A stretch of DNA of 64,000 bases from Alkalibacillus almallahensis (GCF_011761495.1 NZ_JAASRU010000001.1:292996-356995), one strand, 5' to 3'. Positions 26,460-35,981 are shown, numbered from the stretch's first letter. Program-made: numbers and translations. Notes: generated from the letters alone by a model not told the origin.

Positions 26460-27515
26460 CTACTGTTTTGTATATTTCCTAATTGCTGGTAAAATCTCTG
26501 AACCGATTAAATCAATATTCCGTTTTAATTTATCGAACGGCATCCCGCCAAAATCCATTTGAGCAATATATCGCTGATGGCCATACAGTTCATGTTGATA
26601 TAAAATCTTTTCAATGATTTGTTGCGGACTGCCGATATTCATAACGTTTTGCGGATCAGCGCCTTGAGCAAAGTTTTGCTTCGGAAAGCCTTGACCGTTT
26701 GTTTTTTTCATTCCTTCATTAATATGCGGATATAAGTCTTGTAGTGCTTGTTGAGACGACTCAGCTGCGTAGAAAAAGCCAGCTGTTGCAACGGGTAACT
26801 CATCTGGATTATGTCCTGCCTGTTTTGCTGCATCGCGGTAAGCATCAACCGTGCGTTTGAATACTGATGCTGGCCCTCCTAAATGAGCCATAAACATGGG
26901 TACACCAGCAAAACCTGCCTTCACAGCACTTGATGGTGAACCCCCAACTGCTCGCCAAATCGGTAATGAGCCGTGTTTAGGTCGCGGAATCACACGCGCC
27001 TGATTAAGCGGTGCTCGGTGCTTCCCTTGCCAAGTGACTTCTTCTTGTTGATTAATTAAATTCAGTAGTTCAAATTTTTCTTCATACAACTCTTCATAAT
27101 CGCGTAACGGATAACCGAGTAACTCAAAATTACCAATGCGTGATGCACGACCTGCCACGATTTCTGTACGTCCATTAGAGATTAAATCAACTGTAGCAAA
27201 GTCTTCAAATGCTCGTACGGGATCCAGTGTACTAATAATCGTTGATGAACTGGCTATCTTAATTTTCTCTGTTGCTTGAGCGATTGCACTAAGTACGACA
27301 GAATGTGCTTGTGTTGTGAAATATTCCTGATGACTTTCTCCAACGCTAAAAAAGTCCAATCCTGCTTGTTCAGCAAGCTGTGATAGTTCAATGATTTCAT
27401 TTAAACGGGTTTGAGCAGAAATTCTTTCACCAGAATGAGGATCTGGCAAATGATCGCCTAATGTATATAAACCAAATTCTAGTCCTTTACTAGGGTCAAT
27501 CCGATATTGTTCCAT
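26460..27515 (-). CDS. Luciferase-like flavin-dependent monooxygenase
   Basis: A 351-residue TIM-barrel oxidoreductase of the bacterial luciferase superfamily. Typical segments are FGLYTLGDH, QAGLDFFSVGESHQEYF, KIKIASSSTIIS, DLISNGRTEIVAGRAS and LPIWRAVGGSPSSAVKAGFAGVP. It uses reduced FMN, presumably from the co-transcribed reductase, to oxygenate an unknown substrate. The ATG follows AAAGGTGATC. It is transcribed divergently from the small LNPGTP protein gene. Confidence 0.88.
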   Translation of the reverse strand: MEQYRIDPSKGLEFGLYTLGDHLPDPHSGERISAQTRLNEIIELSQLAEQAGLDFFSVGESHQEYFTTQAHSVVLSAIAQATEKIKIASSSTIISTLDPVRAFEDFATVDLISNGRTEIVAGRASRIGNFELLGYPLRDYEELYEEKFELLNLINQQEEVTWQGKHRAPLNQARVIPRPKHGSLPIWRAVGGSPSSAVKAGFAGVPMFMAHLGGPASVFKRTVDAYRDAAKQAGHNPDELPVATAGFFYAAESSQQALQDLYPHINEGMKKTNGQGFPKQNFAQGADPQNVMNIGSPQQIIEKILYQHELYGHQRYIAQMDFGGMPFDKLKRNIDLIGSEILPAIRKYTKQ

Positions 27516-27673
27516 TTATGATCACCTTTCATCTATTTCTTCTATAGACTATTAAACCTCTTATATACTACTCATTTTTTATTGAATTGGTTATTAGAAC
27601 AAGTAGTTTAGCTTGAACCACCATAAGATATAGTATCCTGATCAGGAAAATCTATTTAACGGAGGTGTTTACT

Positions 27674-27889
27674 ATGAGTCAAAATAGCCAATCTGCTGTA
27701 TGTCAATTACTCGAAACGCTTAACCCAGGTACACCTATTAATGAAGTCTTTGTGAACGGTGAATCTGAACCAGCACAATATTTCGCGTCGCTTGATTCTG
27801 ATTCGAATCTAGCTTATTTCGTTCAAGAAGATGACGATTTATTAGTTGCTGACTGTAACCGAATCGATATGATTGAAATTGACACTTAA
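27674..27889 (+). CDS. Small protein with an LNPGTP domain, function unknown
   Basis: A 71-residue acidic protein. Its sequence CQLLETLNPGTPINEVFVNGESEP, FASLDSDSNLAYFVQEDDDLLVADCNRIDMIEI matches the last 70 residues of the protein encoded at 27999: an N-terminal helix, LNPGTP-x3-V-x-VNG, and a small beta-rich end with an (A/V)-(D/N)-x-x-x-I-x-x-I motif. The ATG at 27674 is chosen because GGAGG lies eight bases upstream. I do not know a named family. Two cysteines are present. It has its own strong terminator. Confidence 0.7.
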   Translation: MSQNSQSAVCQLLETLNPGTPINEVFVNGESEPAQYFASLDSDSNLAYFVQEDDDLLVADCNRIDMIEIDT

Positions 27890-27903
27890 TATATCTATTT
27901 CTG

Positions 27904-27938
27904 GAAGGGAGCCAATGGCATTGGCTCCCTTCTTTTTT
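27904..27938 (+). terminator. Strong terminator after the small LNPGTP gene
   Basis: A perfect 12-bp stem, GAAGGGAGCCAA / TTGGCTCCCTTC, around TGGCA is followed by six T. Confidence 0.92.
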
Positions 27939-27998
27939 GAACAAATTGGGCCTTGTTACATATGATAATATAACAAAAATTATTAGGGGTCGTATTGT

Positions 27999-28799
27999 AT
28001 GGTCGCGAAGCTTTATTTAAATCAAAATTTTAAACCATCGCAACAGAATTCTTTTGTAGAAACACAGTCTCAAAAAGAACACAAACCAACAAATCAACTT
28101 AAAATAAATCGGTTGCTATTGCTTATGCAATCAGTATTTCAGCAACTTTTCGCACTTAATGAACACGCTATTCAATCCGACGTTAAACAAGATCAACTGC
28201 AACAATACATGATGCAGTTAATCAATACTACAAAACATATCGATCTCAAATCCAACAATTATTTTAACCGTCTTACCCATCAAATAATGCATCATGACGA
28301 CAAATTAGATGATTTAAGCAGCTTAACTAAACAGATTATAAAAGAAGAAAATCAGATCAATAATCAACTTGAAACACTGATGGCAATGCAAAATGAAGCT
28401 ATTAACAAAATTAATGGCGTAGATCTACAATTAAACAAATCCTCTCAACTACAAATCGAGATGGATGAACATATTAAAGAGATTGAAGACTTGCAACGAA
28501 TATTTCTAGATGAACAAGAGCAAGTAAACGACACCATCAAGACTTACTATAATCAAGTCATCGAGCATATGAACAAAATGATTGAATCCAATCAAACGTC
28601 GCAGATCTATTTACTACAAAAATTGAATCCAGGTACACCCCTAACAACGGTCACTGTTAACGGTGATTCGATTTCCGTTCGGCTTTTCGTGCACATGAAC
28701 CATGACACAAACCTTGTCACTTTTGTTGATGCTGAACGACAACTTCTAATTGCTGATGCACGTGATATCAATGCTATTCAGCTTAAAGCAGTTAGTTGA
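27999..28799 (+). CDS. Coiled-coil protein ending in an LNPGTP domain, function unknown
   Basis: A 266-residue protein with a polar N-terminus (about 35 residues), a long Gln/Asn/Leu-rich helical part (about 36-195) with heptad-like spacing, and a C-terminal domain (about 200-262) homologous to the 71-residue protein encoded just upstream: LLQKLNPGTPLTTVTVNGDS, TNLVTFVDAERQLLIADARDINAIQL. There is no signal peptide, membrane segment or cysteine. AGGGG lies nine bases before the ATG. Its stop codon abuts the stop of the convergent monooxygenase gene. A structural or oligomeric role, for example in a spore or cell surface layer, is speculation. Confidence 0.7.
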   Translation: MVAKLYLNQNFKPSQQNSFVETQSQKEHKPTNQLKINRLLLLMQSVFQQLFALNEHAIQSDVKQDQLQQYMMQLINTTKHIDLKSNNYFNRLTHQIMHHDDKLDDLSSLTKQIIKEENQINNQLETLMAMQNEAINKINGVDLQLNKSSQLQIEMDEHIKEIEDLQRIFLDEQEQVNDTIKTYYNQVIEHMNKMIESNQTSQIYLLQKLNPGTPLTTVTVNGDSISVRLFVHMNHDTNLVTFVDAERQLLIADARDINAIQLKAVS

Positions 28800-29804
28800 T
28801 TAAACTTTACCATCTATAACATCTTTTAATATTTGGTATGAACGCTTTTGTTTATCCCGGTCATAAATGTACGTTACCGCCATCAATTCATCAATGTCAT
28901 ATCTTGATTGGAACTGGGTTAACTGTTCCTTGATCGTTTCAGGACTTCCAATCAGTGATGTTTTAGACATATTGTGAACCATTTGCCATTCTGCATCTCT
29001 GAACTGATTGATGACATCCTCATCTGGAGGGCTTAGCGGATTGCTTGTTCCTCTGACTACATTTAAAAAGAACTGATCTAACGTCGTCTTTTCAAATTTA
29101 GCTTCCTCATCTGTCTCAGCTGCAATGACGTTTAAACAAATCATCATGTAAGGTTCGCTTAAATACTCAGATGGTTGGAAGTTCCGACGATATAAATCAA
29201 TAGCAGCATCCATTTGATGTGGAGCGAAATGAGCTGCAAAAGCATATGGTAGACCAAGATTAGCAGCCAAGCGTGCTGAATCAGTCGAAGAGCCTAAAAT
29301 ATATAAAGGAACGTCTTTACCAACACCTGGGAATGCTTTAACATAACCTTGTTTATCTTCCGGTCCAAAGTATTGTAATAAATCTTTAATGTCAGAAGGA
29401 AAATCATGAACAGCATCATGATTAGATCTTCTAATCGCACTGGCTGTTAATTGATCAGTTCCAGGTGCTCTCCCTAGCCCTAGGTCAACACGGTTTGGAT
29501 ATAACGTTTCCATCGTACCAAATTGTTCAGCTACAATAAGTGGAGAATGATTTGGTAACATCACGCCACCAGAACCAACTCGAATAGAGTTTGTATTCTC
29601 TAATGTATGTTTGATTAACATGGATGTAGCAGAACTGACTAAGGTTGATGTATTATGATGTTCAGCGATCCAATAACGTTCATAACCCATTTCTTCAGTC
29701 GCTTGAGCTAAATCAACAAGGTCGTCAATTGCTTGTTTTTGGTCGCCTCCTTCGCGAACAGGTGCTAAATTTAATACGGATAATGGTATATTTAGATTTG
29801 CCAT
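28800..29804 (-). CDS. Luciferase-like monooxygenase
   Basis: A 334-residue TIM-barrel flavin-dependent oxidoreductase. Visible family segments are PLSVLNLAPVREG, EEMGYERYWIAEHHN, RVGSGGVMLPNHSPLIVAEQFGTMETLYPNRVDLGLGRAPGTD and PLYILGSSTDSARLAANLGLPYAFA. This is the YceB/YvbT-like subgroup without a known substrate. The ATG at 29804 is chosen because AAAGGA lies nearby; an in-frame ATG at 29888 would add a stretch lacking homology. No reductase is adjacent, though one is encoded about 3 kb away with another luciferase-like protein. Confidence 0.87.
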   Translation of the reverse strand: MANLNIPLSVLNLAPVREGGDQKQAIDDLVDLAQATEEMGYERYWIAEHHNTSTLVSSATSMLIKHTLENTNSIRVGSGGVMLPNHSPLIVAEQFGTMETLYPNRVDLGLGRAPGTDQLTASAIRRSNHDAVHDFPSDIKDLLQYFGPEDKQGYVKAFPGVGKDVPLYILGSSTDSARLAANLGLPYAFAAHFAPHQMDAAIDLYRRNFQPSEYLSEPYMMICLNVIAAETDEEAKFEKTTLDQFFLNVVRGTSNPLSPPDEDVINQFRDAEWQMVHNMSKTSLIGSPETIKEQLTQFQSRYDIDELMAVTYIYDRDKQKRSYQILKDVIDGKV

Positions 29805-29902
29805 AAGGATGTTCCTTTCATCTGTTAATGTCACTTCATATCCTATCAATATCTGTATTAGAATGAAATTAATTTGCTTTATTAACATAACAATTTTCTT
29901 TC

Positions 29903-29935
29903 AAAAAAAGCTGCCACAAATGTGACAGCTTTTTT
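29903..29935 (-). terminator. Terminator after the chemoreceptor gene
   Basis: AAAAAAGCTGyCAC / GTGrCAGCTTTTTT form a stem with one G-T pair around ATTT, with a T run on the minus strand. Confidence 0.85.
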
Positions 29936-29937
29936 GA

Positions 29938-31707
29938 TTATTTCACTTTAAATTGATTAGCAGCTTCTTGGAGTTCTTCAGCCATATGTGAGAGTGCATC
30001 AGTTGCTGATGTCACTTCTTCTACACTTGCTGATTGTTCTTCAGCTGCACTCGCAACTTCTTCAGCTAATCCAGACGATTTTTCTGTTTGTTCAGAAACA
30101 GCTTCCATTGATTGAACTAACTTGCCACTTCGTTCATCAATTTGCTGTATGGAGTCAGATACTTCTTTCATTCGATCTGAGACTGAATTAACAGCTTGAG
30201 CGATATCCTCAAAGGATTCACCTGCTTTATGAACAAGCTCTTTCCCTTGGTCCACGTTTTCAACACCATTTTCCATTGAATCGACTGCTTCTTTTGTTTG
30301 TTCTTGAATCTCATTAATGATTGACGAAATTTGACTTGTTGATTCTGTTGATTGCTCGGCTAATTTTCTTACTTCATCAGCAACGACAGCAAATCCTTTA
30401 CCATGTTCTCCTGCGCGAGCGGCTTCTATCGCTGCATTTAATGCCAGTAAATTGGTTTGTTCTGAAATATCATTAATAATAGTTAAAATCTTCTCAACTT
30501 CTTTTGAACGTTCATTGAGATTCTGAATAATATCACGTGTCGATGATGTATTATCGCTAATTTCATCCATTTGCTGGACAGCTTGTTGGACAACTTGTTC
30601 TCCATCCGCCGCTTGCTTAGATGTCTCTTCAGATGATTCATTAACACGTTCAGCACGTGAAGAAATTTCCTGAATATCATTAGAGATTTCTGAAACGTAT
30701 TCAGTTGATTCATGCACTTGGCGAGATTGATGCTCGTGTCCTTCAGATACTTGTTGAATGGAATGCGCAATTTGTTCGGCTGCCTTAGAAGTTTCATCTG
30801 CATTTGCATTAAGTTGCTGAGAAGAAGCAGCAACTTGCTCTGAAGATTCAACAACTTTTTTAATTAAAACGTGCATTTGATCAATCATTTGGTTATATTC
30901 TTCTGCCAAACGACCAAATTCATCTTCTGAAGTTACTTCAATTGCTTGAGTTAAGTCTCCGTTTGCCACATTTTTTAGGCCTGTTTCTAATTGATTCATT
31001 TGCCTATTCATATAACGAACAAATAAATAAACAGCAACTCCACCCACTATCACAGCAATTAATCCTATAATAAAGATTGTCTGTGCATTGTCATTACGTA
31101 CTAATGTCGCTAATTTAGACATTTCGAAATCAATTGCTGCCACCGAAATAACTTCACCTTGATCATTGGTTACCGTTTTCGCTAATGTAATGATCGATTG
31201 ATTGGTCGCGGCATCTATATATGGCTCTGTCCAAACAACTTCTCCTTGTTGCTCAGTTGCTAATTGGTACCATTCACGTTCAGTCGCATTATAGTCCGAT
31301 AAATCCGCATCGGGTATGTTATCTAAATATAGACTGCCATCTGGTGTGCCCATATATAAGTTCAAAATATAATCGTGTCCATCACTCTGTTCCTCAAAAA
31401 ATGACTGATAATAATCAGTTAAGTCTTCATCATTGGTTGTAGGCATATTATCATAGTTTGTACTAGCACTTGGAATATCTGTGTTATTATAGTTGATTTC
31501 ACCTTCTTCAGTGATCGACGTTAATAATTGCTCGTATTCATTAAACACCTCTGTTGCCTCACTCGTTTCCGATTCAATCACATCTTTTGGAATAATGGTA
31601 TTTTCCAAGAATGATGTTTGACTATAAGAAATAAAGCCTATAATCACTAACGGAATGATCAATAGTGCTAACATAATGGCTGTTAGCTTAAATTTAATGG
31701 ATTTCAT
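29938..31707 (-). CDS. Methyl-accepting chemotaxis protein with an extracellular Cache-type sensor
   Basis: A 589-residue chemoreceptor. Membrane helix 1 is at about 9-29, an extracellular sensor at 30-205 contains the Cache-like [22 protein letters not shown] and ITLAKTV, helix 2 is at about 210-231, a HAMP domain follows, and the cytoplasmic part from about 290 carries the conserved hairpin tip [26 protein letters not shown]. Gln/Glu pairs flank it for adaptation. It signals through CheW/CheA. The ATG at 31707 follows GAGGGGGAA; in-frame starts upstream have no site. Ligand unknown. Confidence 0.93.
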   Translation of the reverse strand: MKSIKFKLTAIMLALLIIPLVIIGFISYSQTSFLENTIIPKDVIESETSEATEVFNEYEQLLTSITEEGEINYNNTDIPSASTNYDNMPTTNDEDLTDYYQSFFEEQSDGHDYILNLYMGTPDGSLYLDNIPDADLSDYNATEREWYQLATEQQGEVVWTEPYIDAATNQSIITLAKTVTNDQGEVISVAAIDFEMSKLATLVRNDNAQTIFIIGLIAVIVGGVAVYLFVRYMNRQMNQLETGLKNVANGDLTQAIEVTSEDEFGRLAEEYNQMIDQMHVLIKKVVESSEQVAASSQQLNANADETSKAAEQIAHSIQQVSEGHEHQSRQVHESTEYVSEISNDIQEISSRAERVNESSEETSKQAADGEQVVQQAVQQMDEISDNTSSTRDIIQNLNERSKEVEKILTIINDISEQTNLLALNAAIEAARAGEHGKGFAVVADEVRKLAEQSTESTSQISSIINEIQEQTKEAVDSMENGVENVDQGKELVHKAGESFEDIAQAVNSVSDRMKEVSDSIQQIDERSGKLVQSMEAVSEQTEKSSGLAEEVASAAEEQSASVEEVTSATDALSHMAEELQEAANQFKVK

Positions 31708-31751
31708 ATGTATTCCCCCTCGACAATTCTCGACTTTGTAATATGTAATAA

Positions 31752-31781
31752 ATTGTACCAATCTTATAACAACTCTGTAAA
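31752..31781 (-). promoter_or_regulatory. Candidate promoter of the chemoreceptor gene
   Basis: On the minus strand TTTACA (31781-31776), 18 bases, TACAAT (31757-31752), about 45 bases before the ATG. It looks like sigma-A; no sigma-D TAAA/GCCGATAT pattern was seen. Confidence 0.4.
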
Positions 31782-31798
31782 TATAAATCTAAAGAATT

Positions 31799-31821
31799 AT
31801 TTCCTGGGTAAGCGCAAATAC
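31799..31821 (-). repeat. Copy 1 of a shared 23-bp upstream motif
   Basis: Minus strand GTATTTGCGCTTACCC then AGGAAAT. It lies just upstream of the chemoreceptor promoter and matches a motif before ung (47442-47465) at 22 of 23 positions apart from a one-base insertion. Confidence 0.55.
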
Positions 31822-31977
31822 TATATAAATCAAACAATTCAGGTCAAAATGTTTATAATTTTGACAAGTTATTTAATCGAGATTCGTCATAATCGGATCA
31901 AAAATAAAGAAAGTCCGGAAATAAAATGAATAACCTCACGCAGATAAATCACATTAATAAAGAAAGGTGTGATAACT

Positions 31978-32337
31978 ATGAATCATAAGAATCATGAAAA
32001 TTTCGATGATGTACTGCTTTATGTAAAAGAAAAAACAAGCGAAGTGGAGAAAAATTTACCTGAGTTGACTGAACAGTATTTTCGTTTTACTGATTCTGCT
32101 TTTAAAGAGGGATCTTTAGACGAGAAGACAAAACAGCTTATAGCATTAAGCATTGCTGTTTATACGAAAGACCATTATTGCATGGTGTATCATGCAAAAG
32201 GGGCTGCTGAACATCAAGCAGAAGAACAAGAAGTTTTAGAAGCAATTGGTGTCGCCATTGCTTTAGGTGGAGGCGCAGCTTGGAGTCAAGGTGTGACATT
32301 TTCTCATGACGCTTTTCTTCATTTCAAACAACAATAA
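31978..32337 (+). CDS. Carboxymuconolactone decarboxylase family protein
   Basis: A 119-residue AhpD/CMD-fold protein. The helical core LDEKTKQLIALSIAVYTKDHYCMVYHAKGAAEHQAEEQEVLEAIGVAIALGGGAA is typical. AhpD peroxidase-partners carry CxxCxxxH; here only the second Cys and the His remain (YCMVYH), with Asp in place of the first Cys, so classical disulfide chemistry is not expected. The ATG at 31978 follows AAAGGTG; a GTG at 31969 lies in that site. It stands alone between the chemoreceptor and CDGSH genes. Confidence 0.85.
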   Translation: MNHKNHENFDDVLLYVKEKTSEVEKNLPELTEQYFRFTDSAFKEGSLDEKTKQLIALSIAVYTKDHYCMVYHAKGAAEHQAEEQEVLEAIGVAIALGGGAAWSQGVTFSHDAFLHFKQQ

Positions 32338-32340
32338 TAA

Positions 32341-32376
32341 AATCCCCTTTGTGTAAATTAAACACAAAGGGGATTT
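32341..32376. terminator. Bidirectional terminator
   Basis: AATCCCCTTTGTGT / ACACAAAGGGGATT form a perfect 14-bp stem around AAATTAA, between two convergent genes. Confidence 0.88.
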
Positions 32377-32385
32377 AATATGTAA

Positions 32386-32589
32386 TTAGGCCCGTGAAAT
32401 ATCTTGGAAATCAATCTGTTTATGTGACCCGTCACAAAATGGTTTATTTTGAGAAGCCCCACAACGACAAAGTGAAAATGCTGGTTTTGTTTCATATTCA
32501 TTGCCTTCAGCATCCAATAATGTCACATCACCTTTTACTAAGATCGACCCATTATCTCTTATTTGAACAATAGGTTTTTCATCATTCAT
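32386..32589 (-). CDS. CDGSH iron-sulfur domain protein
   Basis: A 67-residue protein with the complete CDGSH motif for a 2Fe-2S cluster: CRCGASQNKPFCDGSH (three Cys, one His ligand). An N-terminal strand-rich part (PIVQIRDNGSILVKGDV) precedes it. Such small proteins are electron or cluster carriers; the partner is unknown. The ATG at 32589 follows AGGGAGGGG. Confidence 0.92.
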   Translation of the reverse strand: MNDEKPIVQIRDNGSILVKGDVTLLDAEGNEYETKPAFSLCRCGASQNKPFCDGSHKQIDFQDISRA

Positions 32590-32731
32590 ACTACCCCTCC
32601 CTTCTTTCATATATTATACCATCATCAATATAAATCACAAATAAGTTAACATAATATTATTATGGTTATCTTACCGTTTTGCTTAACAAAAAAAGCTATG
32701 GAACCATGCATTTATATCTTGGATTGGGGTG

Positions 32732-33652
32732 ATGGTTTTCAAATTCAAGCTAAATAAAGTGATTATAGTTAGTTTAGTAACAGTGGTGCTCTTGTATATT
32801 GGTTTTAATGTGATTGTATTTCATCCTGTCGAATCAAAACTTTTTTTTGAAAAAGACAGGCCTATGGTGATTGCTCATCAAGGAGGTGAAGAATTAAGGC
32901 CCTCTTCAACAATGGCAGCTTTTAAACATGCTGACCAATTAGGAGTCGATGCTTTAGAGACTGATTTACATATAAGTGAAGATGGTTATTTAATGAATAT
33001 ACATGATGCAACAGTTGACCGTACAACTGATGGAACAGGACTTGTGGCTAATTTGACACTTGAAGAATTAAAAGAATTAGACGCAGGTTATTATTTCACA
33101 GACCCAGACGGTCATTATGCTTATCGTGGAAAAGGTTTAGAATTAATCACCTTAAATGAACTGTTTCAAGCCTTTCCAAATCAAAAATTTATTTTAGAAA
33201 TAAAAGCGACAAATCCAGACCATCGAATTGATGAAATGATTACTAGACTAATTAATTTAATTGATCAATATAATATGCAAGACAAAGTTTTAATCGGATC
33301 ATTTGATCATAATATTATTAAACAATTTCAACGTAAAGACCCCTTTAATGTGGCGACTTCTGGCGGGCGTCAAGAGATCCGTGATTTTGTGCTTACTCAT
33401 AAGTTATGGATAAGAAATTTATATAATCCAAGTATTGATGCTGTTTCAATACCAACTTCAGATAGTGGTTTTGATTTGACATCCAACTCCCTGTTAGACG
33501 GTGCTGAGCGTTTAGGGCTAGAAGTTTTTTATTGGACAATCAATGATGAAGAAACCATGCGTGAACTATTAAAATCTGGCGCCGATGGAATTATAACTGA
33601 TAGACCTGATTTATTAATTGAGGTTATTCAAGATTTAGAAAAAGAAAAATGA
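32732..33652 (+). CDS. Membrane-anchored glycerophosphodiester phosphodiesterase
   Basis: A 306-residue protein with an N-terminal membrane segment (about residues 9-29) and a GDPD TIM barrel. Catalytic and metal residues are visible in IAHQGGEELRPSSTMAAF (HQGG replaces the usual HRG) and ETDLHISEDGYLMNIHDATVDRTTDGTG. The later blocks FILEIKATNPDH, LIGSFDHN and ADGIITDRPDLL are typical. It should split glycerophosphodiesters to glycerol-3-phosphate outside the membrane. The start is uncertain between GTG 32729 and ATG 32732, since GGGG is very close. Confidence 0.88.
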   Translation: MVFKFKLNKVIIVSLVTVVLLYIGFNVIVFHPVESKLFFEKDRPMVIAHQGGEELRPSSTMAAFKHADQLGVDALETDLHISEDGYLMNIHDATVDRTTDGTGLVANLTLEELKELDAGYYFTDPDGHYAYRGKGLELITLNELFQAFPNQKFILEIKATNPDHRIDEMITRLINLIDQYNMQDKVLIGSFDHNIIKQFQRKDPFNVATSGGRQEIRDFVLTHKLWIRNLYNPSIDAVSIPTSDSGFDLTSNSLLDGAERLGLEVFYWTINDEETMRELLKSGADGIITDRPDLLIEVIQDLEKEK

Positions 33653-33682
33653 GTGGCCAGTATGCTGACCACTCATTTTTTA
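33648..33682. terminator. Bidirectional terminator between GDPD and the PBP gene
   Basis: AATGAGTGG / CCACTCATT with inner CAG / CTG pairing, followed by six T on the plus strand. Confidence 0.85.
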
Positions 33683-35716
33683 TTTATATTCCTCAAAAAA
33701 CTGTTTACTTAAATCGACAGCAACGCCACTTCCACCTCGATCTTGCACCCCTTCAACTAACAAACTTAATAATAAATTGGGGTTATCTTGATCATAACTA
33801 ACAAAGAGACCATTTTGTTTACCATTGTCTTCTTCCTGACTTGATTTTAATTCTGCTGTTCCTGTTTTACCTGCCATTGCTTTACCATCAAGATCAATCT
33901 GTGTAGCTGATCCATCTGTTACAACACTTCTTAAAGCATCTTGTAAAATTTGATTTTCCTCATTTGATACAACATCCTCTAACCAAATCTCATCTTCTTC
34001 ATTTAACAACAATTTAGGTTTCATATATTGACCATCATTTGCCACACCGCTATAAATAGAAGCCAAATGAGTGTTATTTATAAGCACTTCACCTTGACCA
34101 AACGATGTATCAGCTAGCATACCTTCTGACGTAATTTCACCTGAATTCGATACTTGAGATGCTGGTAATGGATAAGTAAACGGTAACGATTCACCAAAAC
34201 CTAATGATTGCAATCCGTTTGCTAAAGGTTCTGCCCCTATATCCAACCCTAGTCGAGCGAAGTAAATGTTATCAGAATGAGTCATAGCAGTATCAAAATC
34301 GACTTCTGAATAACTTGAACTCACTCGAGTTACGTAATAATCTCCCCAGCTAGAATCTTTTTGCCAACGTAAGCCTTCGATTTGTTCAACTTCTTCAGGG
34401 TTTAATTTATCTTGTTTAAACCCAACAAGGCTAGTTAATAACTTCATCGTAGACCCTGGCGAATAGTTAGATGCAAATCGGTTAAGTGTTGGGTTGTTTT
34501 CATTCGATGTAACTTCGTCATACTCAGCATTTGTCATGCCCATTACAAATTGATTCGGATCAAAAGTTGGAAAACTTAATAAACTTAACACTTCACCAGT
34601 TTGTGGGTGCATGACTGTAGCTGTACCCGTTTCTTCTTTTACAATATCATATAATGTCTCTTGTACATTCATATCTATGGTTGTTTCTACTGTTTCACCG
34701 TCTACAGGTTCTTTCTCAACGACAGTCGTATTAGATCCGTTATTTTTTTCAATAACGATTGCTACACCATCTTCAGCACGTAGTTGATCTTCAAACAATT
34801 GCTCTAGCCCACGTTTACCAATAACGTCATTTGAACTATAACCTTCTGATTCTCTTTCTTCCAGTTCGCTCGCGGTAATCGGTCCAATATACCCTGTTAA
34901 ATGAGCAGCTGCTTTTCCATAAGGATAAACTCGATCTGTTTTAACTCTTGTTGTGACACCTGAAACGCTTGTCGCTTCTTCTACTACATCCTCTTCGTTA
35001 ATCCCAATATTTCGAATCGGAACAAAATAATTCGATTCAACCCAGCTCTGGTTCAACTTATTTTCAATGTACTCATTAGATACTGTTAAGGATTCACTTA
35101 ATTCATCTAAATTAGATTCATCAAATTGCTCAGGAGTGATGCCGACTTCATACACCTCACCTAATGTCGCAAGTGCATTACCATTTCGGTCTAAAATATC
35201 CCCTCTTCTTCCCTTATTCTCCTCTAGAGTAACTCTTTCATCCTTTTCTAAATCGGGTAAAATTAATTCTGGCTTCCAGTTAATTAACCAACGATCTTCT
35301 TCTAAGTCTTCATGATCGTCAGCTGCCTGCTTAGTCATATTAACTTTAACTTCATATTCAACATCGCCCGCTAATGTAGAGAATGAAATCTTAAGAGGCA
35401 TTTCGTATTCATCGCGATCTTCAATATTTTCTCTAAGCTCTGTTAACTGTTCTTCATTATTGTTTGTCATTTCTACTGACAGGTTTTTTATTTCTAAAAC
35501 GTTATACAAATCATTGTAACGATCGACAAAATCTTCTTCACCAAATGATTCTGAAGCCTCCGAAGTTAAATGTTGATCATACATCTCTTGAAATGAATTC
35601 TCTTCCCATAGGGAAATGTAATCTCCCATGCTATCATGAGGAATCACGACTTCTTCATCTGAACATGCAACTAAGACGAATATAAGAATGGGAAATAAAA
35701 CAAATGCTTTTTTCAT
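33680..35716 (-). CDS. pbpC: Lipoprotein class B penicillin-binding protein, PbpC/PBP3-like
   Basis: A 678-residue protein with a lipoprotein signal (LVAC, Cys18), a MecA_N/NTF2-like domain (about 30-150), a PBP dimerisation domain (GRRGDILDRNGNALA near 170) and a transpeptidase domain. Active-site motifs are S422-T-M-K425, S-D-N in THSDNIYFARLG and KTGTAELKSS. It cross-links peptidoglycan outside the membrane. This architecture is shared by B. subtilis PBP3 and staphylococcal PBP2a, which are low-affinity for some beta-lactams; affinity here is unknown. The region has no mecR/mecI-like genes. Confidence 0.9.
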   Translation of the reverse strand: MKKAFVLFPILIFVLVACSDEEVVIPHDSMGDYISLWEENSFQEMYDQHLTSEASESFGEEDFVDRYNDLYNVLEIKNLSVEMTNNNEEQLTELRENIEDRDEYEMPLKISFSTLAGDVEYEVKVNMTKQAADDHEDLEEDRWLINWKPELILPDLEKDERVTLEENKGRRGDILDRNGNALATLGEVYEVGITPEQFDESNLDELSESLTVSNEYIENKLNQSWVESNYFVPIRNIGINEEDVVEEATSVSGVTTRVKTDRVYPYGKAAAHLTGYIGPITASELEERESEGYSSNDVIGKRGLEQLFEDQLRAEDGVAIVIEKNNGSNTTVVEKEPVDGETVETTIDMNVQETLYDIVKEETGTATVMHPQTGEVLSLLSFPTFDPNQFVMGMTNAEYDEVTSNENNPTLNRFASNYSPGSTMKLLTSLVGFKQDKLNPEEVEQIEGLRWQKDSSWGDYYVTRVSSSYSEVDFDTAMTHSDNIYFARLGLDIGAEPLANGLQSLGFGESLPFTYPLPASQVSNSGEITSEGMLADTSFGQGEVLINNTHLASIYSGVANDGQYMKPKLLLNEEDEIWLEDVVSNEENQILQDALRSVVTDGSATQIDLDGKAMAGKTGTAELKSSQEEDNGKQNGLFVSYDQDNPNLLLSLLVEGVQDRGGSGVAVDLSKQFFEEYK

Positions 35717-35834
35717 TATGTACCTCCATTAATCTGAACAGTCTACCAATATTTTAGCAAAAAATATTGAAAAATAGTGATAATTTGATTGAAAGATTTA
35801 AAATTAGGGTAATCTTATAACTGAGGTGATTAAA

Positions 35835-35981
35835 ATGCTTTGGACTATTATTATTATCATTTTAGCATTATGGCTGATTGGTTTTGTATTAGAAATTGCG
35901 GGTGGACTCATTCATCTCCTTCTCGTAGTAGCAGGCATTGTCTTTATTTATCAACTTATTACAGGAAAACGAAGTTTGTAG
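35835..35981 (+). CDS. Very small membrane protein, Lmo0937 family
   Basis: A 48-residue hydrophobic peptide, MLWTIIIIILALWLIGFVLE then IAGGLIHLLLVVAGIVFIYQ and a basic end GKRSL. It has two membrane segments with a Gly-Gly turn, the layout of the Lmo0937 family of short Firmicute membrane proteins. GAGGTG lies seven bases before the ATG, and a terminator overlaps its stop. Function unknown; related peptides are often stress-induced. Confidence 0.8.
   Translation: MLWTIIIIILALWLIGFVLEIAGGLIHLLLVVAGIVFIYQLITGKRSL

Noticed and set aside
31861..31890. TTGACA at 31861 as a promoter for the CMD gene
   Set aside because: No acceptable -10 box at 16-18 bases; the best CATAAT is 21 bases away.
31708..31929. 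Open frame between the chemoreceptor and CMD genes
   Set aside because: No ribosome binding site, overlaps the promoter of the chemoreceptor gene, and the product resembles no family.
33680..35716. Acquired methicillin-resistance gene mecA
   Set aside because: The architecture is shared with chromosomal PBP3/PbpC of Bacillus; no mec regulators or cassette genes are nearby.
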